Shown in pieces: positions 43,189 through 58,470 of a DNA stretch of 64,000 bases (the first letter of the stretch is position 1; each line of letters opens with the position of its first letter). A program made the translations under genes and the position numbers. This DNA is from Macrobrachium rosenbergii (Eukaryota; Arthropoda; Malacostraca; Decapoda; Palaemonidae): assembly GCF_040412425.1 (NCBI RefSeq), contig NC_089744.1:27302501-27366500 (forward strand), read 5' to 3'. The notes beneath the pieces were generated by a model. That model saw only the letters and a program-made list of their open reading frames with translations. It was not told the DNA's origin and did no database searches.

Positions 43189-43995
43189 CGTTTCCTTGAA
43201 AAGGTATGAAGAAAAAATACTGGCTAAAATTGGGCCAGGGGAGTAACCAGGGTAAAACTGCCAATTACGGAAAGGGGTCGTCTGTACTAACTGTGACCTG
43301 AATATTGAAAAATATGGCCCTTAAATTTCCTCTACTCTGTTTTATTTTTCCTCCTTTGGATTGTTTTCGTTTGCTGATGACATGCATGGGTGATTGTGAT
43401 TACATTTATTGCGCTGTGTAGATCAGTTTTTTTTTAACGAAATTGTACTTTTTTAGGTTTGCACGTTATACATGAAAAATATTTTAGAAAATAAAAAAAA
43501 ATAACCAGAAGTAAAAGCAATGTAAACATACACCGCACTCTTGTGACTTCCTCCATTCTCATCTTTCACCTGCCGGTTTTTCTTTACCATTTCCTCCTCA
43601 TTTTATTCTCTCTGCTCTATCTCCTGTTTTCCTCTCTTCCCATCCTTCAGTTCCTCTTGACACTTCATCTGCACTTTGTCTCTCTTTCTTTTGTTTCCAT
43701 CTTGCCTCTGCTTCATCTCTTTATTTCTGTTCATTCCAATCTCTCTCTCCCTTTTCCTAGGCCTGTTTCTCCTATTTCTCTCTCCTCATCATCTTTTTCC
43801 CCTTCCTACATCTACGTACTTCTTTAAATCTGTAGTTGTCAAAATCTTTGTCACAGTCTCTATCAAAACATCTTCACTTCTTACCTTGTAACTAACCTCT
43901 CCCCCGCCCCCGGCAACACCCCACCCTCAAACCGCCCTTCCTCAACAACATCCCCTCATGAAAACTACCCAGCGTTATTGCTGTACTTCAGAATG

Positions 43996-44312
<317 letters not shown>

Positions 44313-44912
44313 AGCAGCACCAGCATTTAAGAAAAAATATCAGATTTATATCTAAATTTCGTTCTTACATTTTCTTTATGGCTTAAGTTATACTACAAGA
44401 CATCATTGGAGATGAATTATGAGAAATTCTCTCATAATTTCTCTATTTCCTTTAGCCCTGTTTCGTACAAATCTTCCAGGTTTACTGAAGTTATTAAGTG
44501 TGATGACTAAATTATTTATCGAATAACTCCTGTTTCATACAGGGTAAAATTTATATGAACGACCATACGTCAGCAGGAAGTGCTACACAATGCTTCAGCG
44601 TAGCTGCGAGCACCTTCCAGTGTATTTTGCCAAAGGGTTAGAAATATCACGAAACAAACTTCCCCTGTTGTTATACCTTTTTTTTTTTTTTTTACAATTT
44701 TTTTACGCTTTTCCCCACGAGAGGTATTATACAGCTCCCAAAGTGGACGAGTGGGAAGCATGCAAACCCACTTTACAATAATTCTTATTGGAACACAAAA
44801 GGGCTGGATGCTTGCCTGCTTGCTTTCTGGTGGATCATCCGGGAAAAGAGAAAAAAGAGAGAAGAGGAGAGAGAGGAAAAAGCACTGTAGGATTGTCCCC
44901 GTTATCTGATAT

Positions 44913-45180
<268 letters not shown>

Positions 45181-45194
45181 ATTATTTATATATA

Positions 45195-45395
45195 CGCAAA
45201 TTGATGGCTGTGAGGTCAAAGTCACTGTCTATCGTTGTTCCTAAATAGGAGACGGCTCGAATCCTAACGGGGGCAGAGCATCGATCAATTATATTTCGTC
45301 TTCGGCTTCAGGTATTCCCGGGTACAGTGAGTTGGATATTAGGCGATACCTGTGGCTTAATATCTGCGATCATGAACACGTCGCGCGTGTATAGG
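45195..45395 (+). mobile_element. tRNA-related SINE-like sequence
   Basis: TGGCTGTGAGG (A-box-like, 45204) and CGGCTCGAATCCT (B-box-like, 45252) lie about 48 nt apart, as in a tRNA-derived promoter. The body contains CTTCGGCTTCAGGTATTCCC and GATATTAGGCGATACCTGTG. I recall this block as a common decapod repeat (not searched). A TA tract (45411-45499) follows. Confidence 0.65.
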
Positions 45396-45403
45396 TAAAA
45401 AAA

Positions 45404-45505
<102 letters not shown>

Positions 45506-45740
45506 GTTTATTTATGTATATATTCTAAGTTTGAATTTAAAAAAAGCCCTAACATTATATTGATTTTTAAAAGAGTAGCTGGAATGCGCTCACAAGGATT
45601 TTTATACCTTAACGTGCTTTGATAAATGTTATTTAATCTGCTTTCCGTCAGCCTAAAAATCCTAGTGTAATGTATCATTTTTATCATTCAGATCGTCTTT
45701 CCGATTTAGTGTTTCCGTGTAATTATTATCATTATTATTA

Positions 45741-45925
45741 TTCATAAGCTGACACCTATTCATATGGAACAACCCCACAGGGGCCACTGACTTGGAATTA
45801 AAGCTTCCAAAGAATATGGTGTTCATCAGGAAGAAGTAAGAGAAGGTAATGGGAAATACAGAAAGAAGAGATCTCACTTATTAAAAAGGAATAAAATAAA
45901 TTAATACATTCATAAACAGATAAAA
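45741..45925 (+). mobile_element. SINE-like repeat family 2, fullest copy
   Basis: Contains ATTCATATGGAACAACCCCA, CAGGGGCCACTGACTTGG, CCAAAGAATATGGTGTTCAT and AATACAGAAAGAAGAGATCT, ending in an A-rich AAATAAAT tail. 45926-46420 after it is unique; a TG/CG-rich run lies at 46005-46050. Confidence 0.8.
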
Positions 45926-46445
45926 ATGTATCACAATGCAAGGAGAATGGTATTATGGCAGTAATGCATTGCACCCTCGCTTGAACTTCCGAAGTGCTTT
46001 GTGCGCTCGCGTGCGTGCATGTGTGTGTGTGCGCGTGTGCGCGCGCGTCGCGGCAGACCTACGCAAACAAAAATATGCTAATCCTATGATCGGCTATTGA
46101 GAGATTAACTCTGTAACCAGAATCCGGTAATCGCCCCAATCCGGACTAACTGTGTCTCATAGGAGGCTTCCCTAGTTCGTCCACCTCTCAAGTACCGTCA
46201 CGGGACCTGACCTGACGTGTGGGAGACGACCATCGCCATTATTTAGTTAGATGCAGACACGAAGGCCCCATATTGTCTTGTACATACGTACATTCATACG
46301 TGCATACAAAGTTAACATACTTAGCACACACACTCTCTCTTTCTCTCATTCTAAGACCAATTTTGATTAATCATTCTTTATTCTGATTAGCTCATTTTCT
46401 TTTAAACACGCACACGCATACTATATATATATGTATATGTGAGTA

Positions 46446-46580
<135 letters not shown>

Positions 46581-46639
46581 CAATATGTACATGTATAAAA
46601 AAATATATATAATATATATATATATATGTAAACATATCT

Positions 46640-48260
46640 TCTTCTTCTTCTTTTAACGTAAAAGTTGTTGCTGTTTTAAAAGTATTTTATTGGTATTTGC
46701 AAAAAATAGATTATTCCACAAAGGGAGAAGACGAACTTGCATATCTTTGCTCATAATTCCGAATGAATTAATAATAATCCAATTATGGCGAATTACTTGT
46801 GAATTTAGAATCAAGAACCACCAAAGGTTGTGTCATTTTCAGAGTTCTTACTTTTTGTTCTAAATGAATCCCTTCTGTTGGGTAATATTTCATATAGCCT
46901 ATTGGCCACCCAATCTTCACCTTGTTTATATGATAATACTGAAATGGAATGGAAATGGATGACGTATCTTGGCTTCTTTTTTTTCCTAAAAAAAAAAAAC
47001 CACTTTTATAAACTTTTTCAATTTTAATCTCTGTCCCGAAATTTCAACCAACTGGAGCGGTTGAAAATTCAGAGCGACAGTTACGGCTGATGTTGCAAAC
47101 GAAAGCAATGGTCAAGCAGTAATAATGGCTAGCGTTGCAGGCAACAGAAATAGCTGAAGCTCCAGTTAACGGAATTGCTGAATTGCAAACATTAGCTGAA
47201 ATTCAAAATAGCAGTTTTAAAAAAGATTGCAATAACAAACACGCCGAAGAGACATTAGGGGAATGTTACACTAGATTCTACTGTCAGTGTTGGGAACAAA
47301 ATCGAAATAATAGTGATGTGTGTTCACAAAAAGTATTGTCATAGTTGCATTAGGAATAAAATAACAAAATGGTGTCGGTAGTCACAGGACGACGAGATTT
47401 GTATTAATGCTCTAAGTCCGAAACTTGTAAACATTTTGTATCAGCCACGAATGAAATCAACTGCCTTGCGATTTAAAACTTCTTAAGTTTTCTTTAGTTA
47501 CTAATTCAGATATCTAAAATTTCTATACATATTTGGCTTTTAGACTGCGTCTATTAATGACAATAGGGTAAGAACTGCTTCATGTCTAAAAAAAATAATA
47601 GGATTACGCCTATTCTATTTTGTAATAGAATTGGCTTAATCCTGTTTTTCGCATATTTAATAGGCAGACTATTTTTATCATTTGTATGTTTTACTTGAAA
47701 AAAAAATAGTCACTTCACAGGGAAAAATACATTCGCAGACGATTGAAAAACAGTCTGATCGTAATAAATTTCAAGTTACCAGAAACAAAACAAAACAAAA
47801 AAAAAAAAGAAAAAAGAAATTGTAATAAAACTATTACGTCCAAATTAGTTAACAAATTTTTCGAGTTTTGGGGAGAAGGCCAGGAGGCCAGATTTCATTT
47901 TTTTTTGGGGGGGGGGGCGCGGGGGGATCTGTAGCACGAGGTAGGTGAAGCAAATACATTAAGATTTTAAGACTGTTCAGTTGCAATCACATATCGCATA
48001 ACAGTGGATAATGTGACCACCATAAAACACTAACGTTTAAAAATCTGTAGCATCTGTGCTACTATCTTCCCGTTCTATGATTTTCAGTTTAAGTTTTCGT
48101 ATTACAGTTTATTGATTTCTTTGCTTATTTATCTATTTATTTATTCATTTTTTTGCACTTTGATTCTCGCTCTTTTTCTTGAATTTTTAATTAGTTTCTC
48201 ATGTCCGAATATTTGTTCTCTTACGGAACCGATGCACTTTTGTACTTTATAGACAAGATT
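46640..48260. other. Unique AT-rich sequence
   Basis: No recognised gene. G run at 47909-47918 and A runs at 46987 and 47800. Confidence 0.5.
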
Positions 48261-48262
48261 AC

Positions 48263-48263
<1 letters not shown>

Positions 48264-48331
<68 letters not shown>
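48264..48331. repeat. (ATT)n microsatellite
   Basis: About 22 ATT units. 48332-49185 is unique. Confidence 0.95.
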
Positions 48332-49185
48332 AGCATAAAATCTAAAACAACGATCGTGCCATTCGCTCATAGCATGCAACGATAAAATCAGCTTGCAGGC
48401 GGCATAACTTTCGTCGCAGTGGTAACTCTCATAAATAAGAAAAAATAAAGCTTCTTTCCGCCGAGCTACAAATGCAATTACGGTTCCTGGCATTGCAGGG
48501 GAAGAGGGAGATTCCTGAAGTTTTCCCGAGAAAAAAAAAAGAAGTGAGGTCAAGAATGAGAATAGTTGCCATGGTTCCCTAAATAAACATCGGAGGAGAA
48601 ATTCAGTTAACTTAGGTGTTACTTAATTCACCTAAATTCACCCAGACGAAGGAAGATGTAGCATAACTAATGGTAACAAATGTAAGTTTCAGCTAGTTGT
48701 CTGTGAAGCCTGGGCAAATGGGAATTAAATGTAATGGGTTTGAATTAGTAAAATAGATTATGCTTAGGGAGTTTGTTTCACAAGGACCGTAAACGCTTTC
48801 AAGATATAACGATCATGGAATAAGCTTTCACACTAAGAATAGAATCATTAATTATTTTATAACTGCATTATACTGATTACTTGTAAAGGAGGCTTGAGCA
48901 CTGCCCTTTCCCCGCCCCCAAAAAAAAAAAAAAAAAACTGAAACCCTTGAATCATCACACAACAGCAAAGGAACTACACTACTCTTTTCTGTTATGTTGT
49001 ACAGTACTTCAGCCTCTTTCTTTTCTCTTCATTTTCTGTTTCTTTTTTCTCCTATTAAATCAATGACCCTTGTCCAAACGACACTTAACTATGCCGAGTA
49101 AGCTTAAAAAAAAAAGGATGATGAAAGTAACATGAAAGGAAATGGATGAACTTACCACTAATCGATTATCACTGCCAAGCGAAAG

Positions 49186-49301
49186 AAAATTTATTCAGTG
49201 CCTGAAAAATGAGACCAATGGGTATTCTTGCCCTGAACACCAGAAAATTTATTCAGTGCCAGAAAAAGGAGACCAATGGGTATTCTTGCCCTGAACACCA
49301 G
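49186..49301 (+). repeat. 58-bp tandem duplication
   Basis: Two copies of a 58-bp unit (AAAATTTATTCAGTGCC ... CCTGAACACCAG) differing at about three positions. Confidence 0.93.
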
Positions 49302-50050
49302 AAGTGTTCACAACATCACTTCAAAGGGCCTTAACATACTTATAGATCTACCGCACTTTGCAAGAAGTAATCAGGTGACATCATCGTGTGACGCCATTCA
49401 ATTACACAAACACCACCATAAGGGCGGAAGCCGACTATTTTATGGCTAAAGAAAATGGGAGTCGCTTAAGGGAGACTGAAGTCAAAATGAGAGCTGGTCG
49501 AGTCGTCTAGGAGTTATCGTCCGTTTCCACTTCGTATTAAAGTAAATAAAGGAAAAGCTGAAAGACTACCTAATTGATAGTACTTGAATAAGAGATATCA
49601 AAGAAACTTATTAAGTCAATCTAAAGAATATTCAACTAACATCTTGAGGAATTCGTATGGCGTTAATTATTAATGACACACAGATCCTGTTCATATTTGT
49701 CTAATGACTTGCAATAAGAACTTTTTAAAGATCGCCGTGAAATTTGAAGTCAGCAAGCTTAGAGTTTTATATAGTTTTATGTACTGTGATATTTGTGGGA
49801 TCCATTTTCTGTTAGTAAATTAGTCTGGCAACAGAGTCAAAACCCACCAATTTATCTATCATTTTAAAAAAGGTTTTCTTAGTGAAAAATATATAAAAAA
49901 GATACTTCTGAAAGATAACCTCCCACATTTAGGTCTTCTAAAATATTACAGTAATATCACTCCTCCTTCTACTCCTGCTAACACTATACTAATAATATTA
50001 GTAATAATATCATCATCATTATCATGAACCTTCTTAGTGTACTTATTTTC

Positions 50051-50051
<1 letters not shown>

Positions 50052-50096
<45 letters not shown>
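50052..50096. repeat. (AAT)n microsatellite
   Basis: About 15 AAT units. 49302-50051 and 50097-50929 are unique with no recognised gene. Confidence 0.93.
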
Positions 50097-50097
<1 letters not shown>

Positions 50098-50929
50098 GAA
50101 ACAGGAAACGGTCGACAACGACCACACAGAATCCGAGGAAGAAGTTAGAGTCACTTAGGTATTCCCACAGTGGCAAATTGAATCTTCAAGTTTAACCTCG
50201 AGAATTGAGCTGGAGCGTTTGCAGGTGGGGGAAGAGTTAAATTCAGACACAAAATTACACACGTGTGCGCACATTTTCCCATACACACGTAGACACATGC
50301 GATTACGCTTGCTCATGCACAAAAACGGGTTTCCTTCAAATTTTTAGTAAAAGAATTTTTTTTTTTGCACAAGATGTTTTTCTGGTATTTCTTTATAATA
50401 GCATAAACGAGACTAAAAATAACATTCCAAATATGATGCTGTAGTAAAAGCAAGGGTTTTTGACAGGAAATGTTAACTCACAGAACTCGCAGTTAATATA
50501 TTATCATCTGAATTACAGCTGAAAACTAATACAGTTTTTCCATAAGTATATAAAAAAAAAACCCAGGGAGATTGCTTGGCCATTGGAAACCTGAGCTACA
50601 CAGTCACTATTTATACGAAGCATTTCAAAGACAGTAAAAGGGAAAGACAAATGATTTCTCCTTGAAAAAGTAACTGGTTAAAGGGATGACTAGCTGACTG
50701 ATTTCCACCTATAACCTTGAGACCTTAGTGTCATTAGTCATCGACAAAAAGAAAAGGACACCGTGTGAAATGAGATTGATAGCGAATGCAAGTAGATATT
50801 ACTTGCTCTGCATGGCTCAAACTAATCTGGTCCACTTTCAAAAACCAAGTTTGTTGACAGGATGCTGATATCATTCCATGAAAGCGGATAGATTGTCTCC
50901 TGGAATCAAGCACTGTGGGCATTGCTAAG

Positions 50930-51225
50930 TGGCTGTTTGCAGCTTCCTTTCTACCTTGCTACACCCACTTTTTAGCCCTTTACTCCACCTCAAATCCCAC
51001 TTCCTTTCTTCAGCCTTGCTGTCCAGCACCTCTAGCTTTTACGTCTTAGTAAAAATGTGGGATTGCTTCCTAGTTCTACCTTTAGAGCCTTGTACTTCAT
51101 ATCCTTCTTGTTCGGATCCCTTTTATCTTGCTGTCCAATCACTCAACTCCCCTCTTTGAACTCTCTTACGCACTGAATGGCCCAAAGTGCCCAGATGCTT
51201 CGCTTGGCAGCCTAAATTTCATAAA
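50930..51225 (-). mobile_element. SINE-like family 1 relative, antisense
   Basis: 51128-51225 is the reverse complement of the 5' part of the 23705-23938 copy (TGTCCAATCACTCAACTCCC, CTGAATGGCCCAAAGTGCCC). 50930-51030 weakly resembles the rest (TTTACTCCACCTC, TTCCTTTCTTCAGCC). It may be two partial copies. Confidence 0.55.
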
Positions 51226-51877
51226 TCAAATCTTGGAATCAAGCACAATATTCAGTGGAAATGAAGAATCATTCCCTTTAAGAAGGAACAACATTTCAAG
51301 GGGTTGTGGACGAAGATTCGGCTATAGCTAAATAATATGTTCAACAACGCAATACCAATTAAACCTAAGTATCATGTAATGAGACGATTTTCTAAAAAAA
51401 TGACAGACATTCGTAGAAGCACAGTACAGAGGAGAATAAAGTAAAGTGGCATACTTCACATCCAAATGCACCAGGTTTTGTCATACATGGTGGAAGCAGT
51501 TTAGCGGTCTGTGTTAACAGCCTTCAGCAACACAAAAAATAAACAAATGACCGACGATTCTCATTTGAAGCTTAAGAAAATGTAGAGGATTTGTAAAGCT
51601 CACTGAAATATCCTGACTAGTGATTGGAAGAAAAAATCTCCCTAAAGTCAATAAAGAAGAATATGGACAAACATCAATAAGATTAGACACAGACAGAAGA
51701 CAAGATATTCATTTCAGATAAATCAAAATGATTAAGAAGAATAACTAATCACCTAATGCCTCCCTCCCCCTTAAAAAATATATTGAATAAAATATTTTCG
51801 TAATCAGAATGAAAACGATTGAGAAATATTAAGGATAGGGACGTCAGGTTTTTCATCATAATTATGAAAATTGGTAT

Positions 51878-51879
<2 letters not shown>

Positions 51880-51962
<83 letters not shown>

Positions 51963-52011
51963 TACGTATACATATATGTATACACATATACATTATATAT
52001 ATACATATATA

Positions 52012-52071
<60 letters not shown>
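51880..52071. repeat. TA microsatellites
   Basis: TA 51880-51956 and 52019-52071 with TA/CA variants between. 51226-51879 is unique. Confidence 0.95.
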
Positions 52072-52075
<4 letters not shown>

Positions 52076-52309
52076 CAGTATATTACGAATTTATAATACT
52101 TTCCAAACGGAAAAATAACTGCTACGTAAAAATTTACAAGGAAAAATAAATAAAAGCTTTCTACATTCAATATGCCTCACCTGCCAGCACGGCCCATGAA
52201 TAGTTTAAATATTTTACAGTGTACCATTATTTCCTTTTGAACTTTACACATTTATTCCTGTGTTTTAACATCCTACGCATGCGTAGCTACACCCCCGCTA
52301 CCTCAAATA

Positions 52310-52520
52310 CACACTATGAATAAGTGGGTTTGAAAGCGCTGGAACGAGAGAAAGATGATGGCCTCGTTTTTTTCATGCGAAGGAATCGCCTCCGCTAAGC
52401 GAATGATTAAGCTCTGTGATTGACAGCTAATTAGGGCATCGCTTTTTAGATCTCCGATCTCAGCTCATTAGCTCAAGGTAATAAAGTTTTTTAATGCCGT
52501 CAAAAACCCTCAGAAATATT
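52310..52520. other. Candidate conserved non-coding element
   Basis: TGATTGACAG (52417-52426), a known PBX-MEIS composite motif, directly abuts the homeodomain palindrome CTAATTAG (52427-52434). GATTAA and AGCTCATTAGCT lie nearby. No frame. Enhancer function is inferred only. Confidence 0.4.
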
Positions 52521-53507
52521 ACAAAATATCGTATAAAGTGAATGCGTTTTTATCTTATTGCATTCAAGTTGATTACAGCATAAGACAGACGCTTAGAGAA
52601 GCATGTTGCGACGCCAGCTTTAGGGATCATAAATCAATCAATCAATCATTTAAGAAGCCTCTCTTTTTAATCTATGAGACTTGGGGAATCTCTCGTCAGG
52701 TAGTCTTTCTCTGAAATAAGAACAATGATTCACAATTTTAAAAAGGCGCAGCAGAGAAATCGTACTATTTCAACTGAGAATGTTGACAGCAGACAATTCC
52801 TTTGCATATTCTTTTGGGATTCGTGGCAAGGTATACAGTGTTAAGTCCTACCGTAGAACACATGAGCTGTCATACTCCTAATTAGTACCTTTTCTAAACA
52901 GTATCTGATTGAGCTTTCCTGTAAAGCTCTCAGCTTATCACTGAAACAATGAATGGTCTTGAAAGTCATCAAAATAAAGAAAAGCGTTTTTCTGACTTTC
53001 ATTCCAGTATCCAAATACATTTTCTTAGCAAATGACCCGGATGACAAAAAAATATTTCACCTGCTTCTTCATCATTTAGGAGAAATTTCAGCAGGAAGGA
53101 AGTATGTCCAGAAGTATGTATGCATACATACTTTAGCCATACTTCCCTCCTGGTGCAGTTTTTGCTAAAAGACTTAGAAAAGGGTAAAATATTTTTTGAC
53201 TTTCGCTGAATTTCTTTGCTCCCGGGATAATGATACCGGGAAGGTGATGAAAGTGTGAAAATCAAAATGACTAACTTTATGATTTCTTTCTTTTTTTTTA
53301 ATTCCCACCAGCCCCACCAGCCATTAAAATCATCAGTGTAAGTTACCGGAAATCACACCCACAAAATAAATGATGACGACGCTTCAATAACTTTCAAAAG
53401 GTAAATGAGGATATGGACATATAATCAAACTGAAAGTCCGGATACTCTCCCTCCTCTACGTGAATAAATAAACAAATAATACGAGTATTGGCACAACTGT
53501 TAACTAA

Positions 53508-53508
<1 letters not shown>
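52521..53508. other. Unique sequence
   Basis: Contains an imperfect inverted repeat at about 53085-53165 (AGGAAGGAAGTATG ... CATACTTCCCTCCT). No gene recognised. Confidence 0.5.

Positions 53509-53509
<1 letters not shown>

Positions 53510-53588
<79 letters not shown>
53510..53588. repeat. (TA)n microsatellite
   Basis: About 39 TA units. 53589-54090 is unique. Confidence 0.95.
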
Positions 53589-53592
<4 letters not shown>

Positions 53593-54094
53593 ACCACGAA
53601 TATGCACCCATACTATGCATACCTAACGACTACATATTGAAAAATTTGGATGAAATAACGACTCTTCTTGTAAATACCTATGATGCATATAAGGCACTCC
53701 TTCAGAATGCTTGGATCCAGTCTCCAACCTAAATTATATTATGACTAAAAGATTTACTTCACGTTAATATGATTACTACCATTATTGTGGGAAGGCTGAA
53801 CATCAGCTTTAAAATACTGATGATAGTATTATAAAAAATATTCAGAGAGCAGTCACATCCACTCCCCCGAAAAAATAAAAATAAAAGAAGGACTTTCTTT
53901 TCCATCTTCAATACTGCGCGCGATAAGCAATGCCGCCTAATCCAAATATATGGCAAAGAGTAAAAGGGCAAAGATTACAGTTAATCTCAAATTCCTGGAA
54001 TAGTAATTCACTTGCTCTTGTTCGCAAAAAATATATACAAAAATCCTCAGAGCATTTTTCCCATTACATCAACCGAAGCGCGAGTGCGCGCGCG

Positions 54095-55616
<1,522 letters not shown>

Positions 55617-55685
<69 letters not shown>
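55617..55685. repeat. (AAT)n microsatellite
   Basis: About 23 AAT units, about 275 nt from the candidate microexon on its downstream side in gene direction. Confidence 0.95.
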
Positions 55686-55689
<4 letters not shown>

Positions 55690-55959
55690 TACGAGCGAAT
55701 GATTACCTATAAAAAATACAATTACAATAAAACAAAATACGATTACAATATAGCTCCCATCTTGATTTCAACGAAGAAAATGAGCACGGCAATACATCAA
55801 GAGAAAAGGAATAAAATATCCTGCTAATTACCCTAACTAACCTTCATTATGAATGTAATTACATACAGCTCAAGAACTGTCAGACTTCCAGTGGGCAAAT
55901 ATGCATCAGACTGGAAGTAAGAATAATGAGATTGTTAAACGAGGTAATTTATTACTTAC

Positions 55960-55990
55960 GGGCGCTGTGTAGAACGCTATTGGGGAACCA
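55960..55990 (-). CDS. Candidate 31-nt microexon of the Ig gene
   Basis: On the minus strand a long CT tract, then CTTCATTTTTCAG, is followed by 31 nt and a near-perfect donor GTAAGTAAT. If it precedes the exon at 38493 it must end in phase 0. In that frame it is open and reads, after one split-codon base, GSPIAFYTAP, giving a join ...FYTAP|PQGMFVGKYEW. Two strong splice sites facing each other plus the required phase are the evidence. Against it are the small size, no homology check, and the fact that the acceptor resembles part of the neighbouring GA-array spacer (CATTTTTCAG also occurs there). The exon before it would need to end in phase 2; I did not find a convincing one. Confidence 0.4.
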
Positions 55991-55999
55991 CTGAAAAAT

Positions 56000-56001
<2 letters not shown>

Positions 56002-56074
<73 letters not shown>

Positions 56075-56128
56075 TTTCAAAAACTGATAGCAAAAATTTT
56101 AAAATTTCTTGCTTTTCTTCTTACATAA

Positions 56129-56205
<77 letters not shown>

Positions 56206-56263
56206 AGCTGAAAAATGGGGAGCAAAAATTTTATAATTTCTTGACCTTCTCCTTATATAATTC

Positions 56264-56355
<92 letters not shown>

Positions 56356-56417
56356 AGGTTTCGAAAAAATGGGTAGCAAAAATTGTTTCATTTCTTGATT
56401 TTCTCCTTATACAATTT

Positions 56418-56487
<70 letters not shown>

Positions 56488-56547
56488 GGTTTTAAAAAAT
56501 TAATAACAAAAATGTTCAAATTTCCTGCTTTTCTTCTCATATAATTC

Positions 56548-56619
<72 letters not shown>

Positions 56620-56683
56620 AGCTTTCGAAAAAATGTGTAACAAAAATTTTTTAATTCCTTGATTTACTCCTCCTTATATAATT

Positions 56684-56761
<78 letters not shown>
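56002..56761. repeat. Higher-order GA-plus-spacer array
   Basis: Six GA tracts (about 56002-56071, 56134-56202, 56266-56353, 56421-56484, 56550-56617, 56687-56761) alternate with five related spacers of about 62-70 nt. The spacers share AGCAAAAATTTT or AACAAAAATTTT, then TTCTTG...CTCCTTATATAATTC. The repeating unit is about 130-150 bp. Confidence 0.92.
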
Positions 56762-56763
<2 letters not shown>

Positions 56764-56954
56764 CCTTACCACTTTAAACAGCAACTGGGAGGCTTAATCC
56801 AAAATGAACTTGAGGGACCTTAAACGATTCGGGCAGCAAAGATTAGTCTAGCTAAGTAACCTAATTAGGGACGTTACCGACATTGCAATGGGTCTATGAG
56901 CCAAGAAAACACACACATATCACATTATATATACGCACAAACATAATACATACA

Positions 56955-56967
56955 AACATTATATATA

Positions 56968-57016
<49 letters not shown>

Positions 57017-57056
57017 CACATATACAGTGTATATATAATATATATACATATATAAT

Positions 57057-57118
<62 letters not shown>

Positions 57119-57146
57119 TATACACACACATATATTTATGTATATA

Positions 57147-57240
<94 letters not shown>
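56955..57240. repeat. TA-rich microsatellite region
   Basis: TA at 56960-57009, 57066-57111 and 57148-57240, with CA and CAG variants between. Confidence 0.93.
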
Positions 57241-57241
<1 letters not shown>

Positions 57242-57244
57242 GAC

Positions 57245-58423
57245 TATGGATGTTTAGTTTCTTCAATAACTGCACAAAAAAAGTATCGCTCCTTTTAAAC
57301 AGCATAAACGTAAGGACATTATTTTATGTAATTTCCTGTACATATTTATTTGACATAAAGTTTTTACTCTGGATTAAACGTTGCATCTTTTGAAACTGGT
57401 TTTCATCGGTGTAAAGTTACCCGAGGGTAGGACACAACTTGCAGTTTAACGTTATTCTCCTCTACCATAGATGAATACCATGTACATCTCTCTCTCTCTC
57501 TCTCTCTCTCTTATGGAACGCCCAATCAACAGAAACCATTAGATTTTATTTCTTAAAGAAAATTCATCTCCCAAAGGTACGTGAATACAACCATAGTCCT
57601 ATGAGACACAGATTGGCTATCGACACGTTACCAATGTCAGACATAATAGCGAAAGAATGAGTATCGTGAATGCAAGCAAAAATCACTGAAGTCATAACGA
57701 AGTTAAATAACCTGATGATGGCCTGACTTACGGCGGGGGGGACATTCTACCGTTGCTCAGTTGGCTGTCTTAAACCGTTTCAAGCGAAGAGTAATGAGCA
57801 TGCGCAGTGATAGTTATGTCACGTACGTAAAAGACTCCTTGACCTTCATACGTTGCAAGCATATGGCAAGTCTATTTTGCATTTACGAGAGTCAAAATAG
57901 CCTTTCTTGCTTTATGAATAACTGAAAGCCGCACTCTTATTTTTTTTTCTGAGTCACAACCATATATCAAAAGCTCCTATTTGGGATCAAGGCAAATCAA
58001 CTCTTATGTAAGATGTAAATACGTGAGGTAGTTTCTTGTCAAATTTGCGTCCGTTTAAAATTTCTTTTCATACGAAATAATTAGACAAGAATAAAAATAA
58101 TTTTCTCCCTAATGTGGTTAATCATTCTGATGTTCTGAGCAAGTTAAAATAGCAACTCTCTTAGATCATAGGAAAGTTGAATAGCAACTCTGTCTCGCAG
58201 TTATGAGCAATGTGAGGCGACAACTCTTCCTTACGTAAATTCTGCAGGCAATATGAAGAACTTTCGTCAAATCGGAATCGTTCGAAATTAGTAGATGAAA
58301 AACTGATATTGAAAACTGCGTGGGCAGATTTTAAGCAAACAAAAGCATAAGTCTCTTTCGAAAATGTCAGGCCAGTGAGTCATATAGTTATGCAGCAATA
58401 TATAAATTTTACAATCTTATCGA

Positions 58424-58470
<47 letters not shown>

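Noticed and set aside
56761..56830. Donor-like GTG|GTAAGG on the minus strand
   Set aside because: Short open frame after a stop, no acceptor and no domain signature.
57722..57770. Donor-like GCC|GTAAGTC on the minus strand as the exon before the microexon
   Set aside because: The phase fits, but there is no pyrimidine tract, no Ig-like residues and only about 13 open codons.
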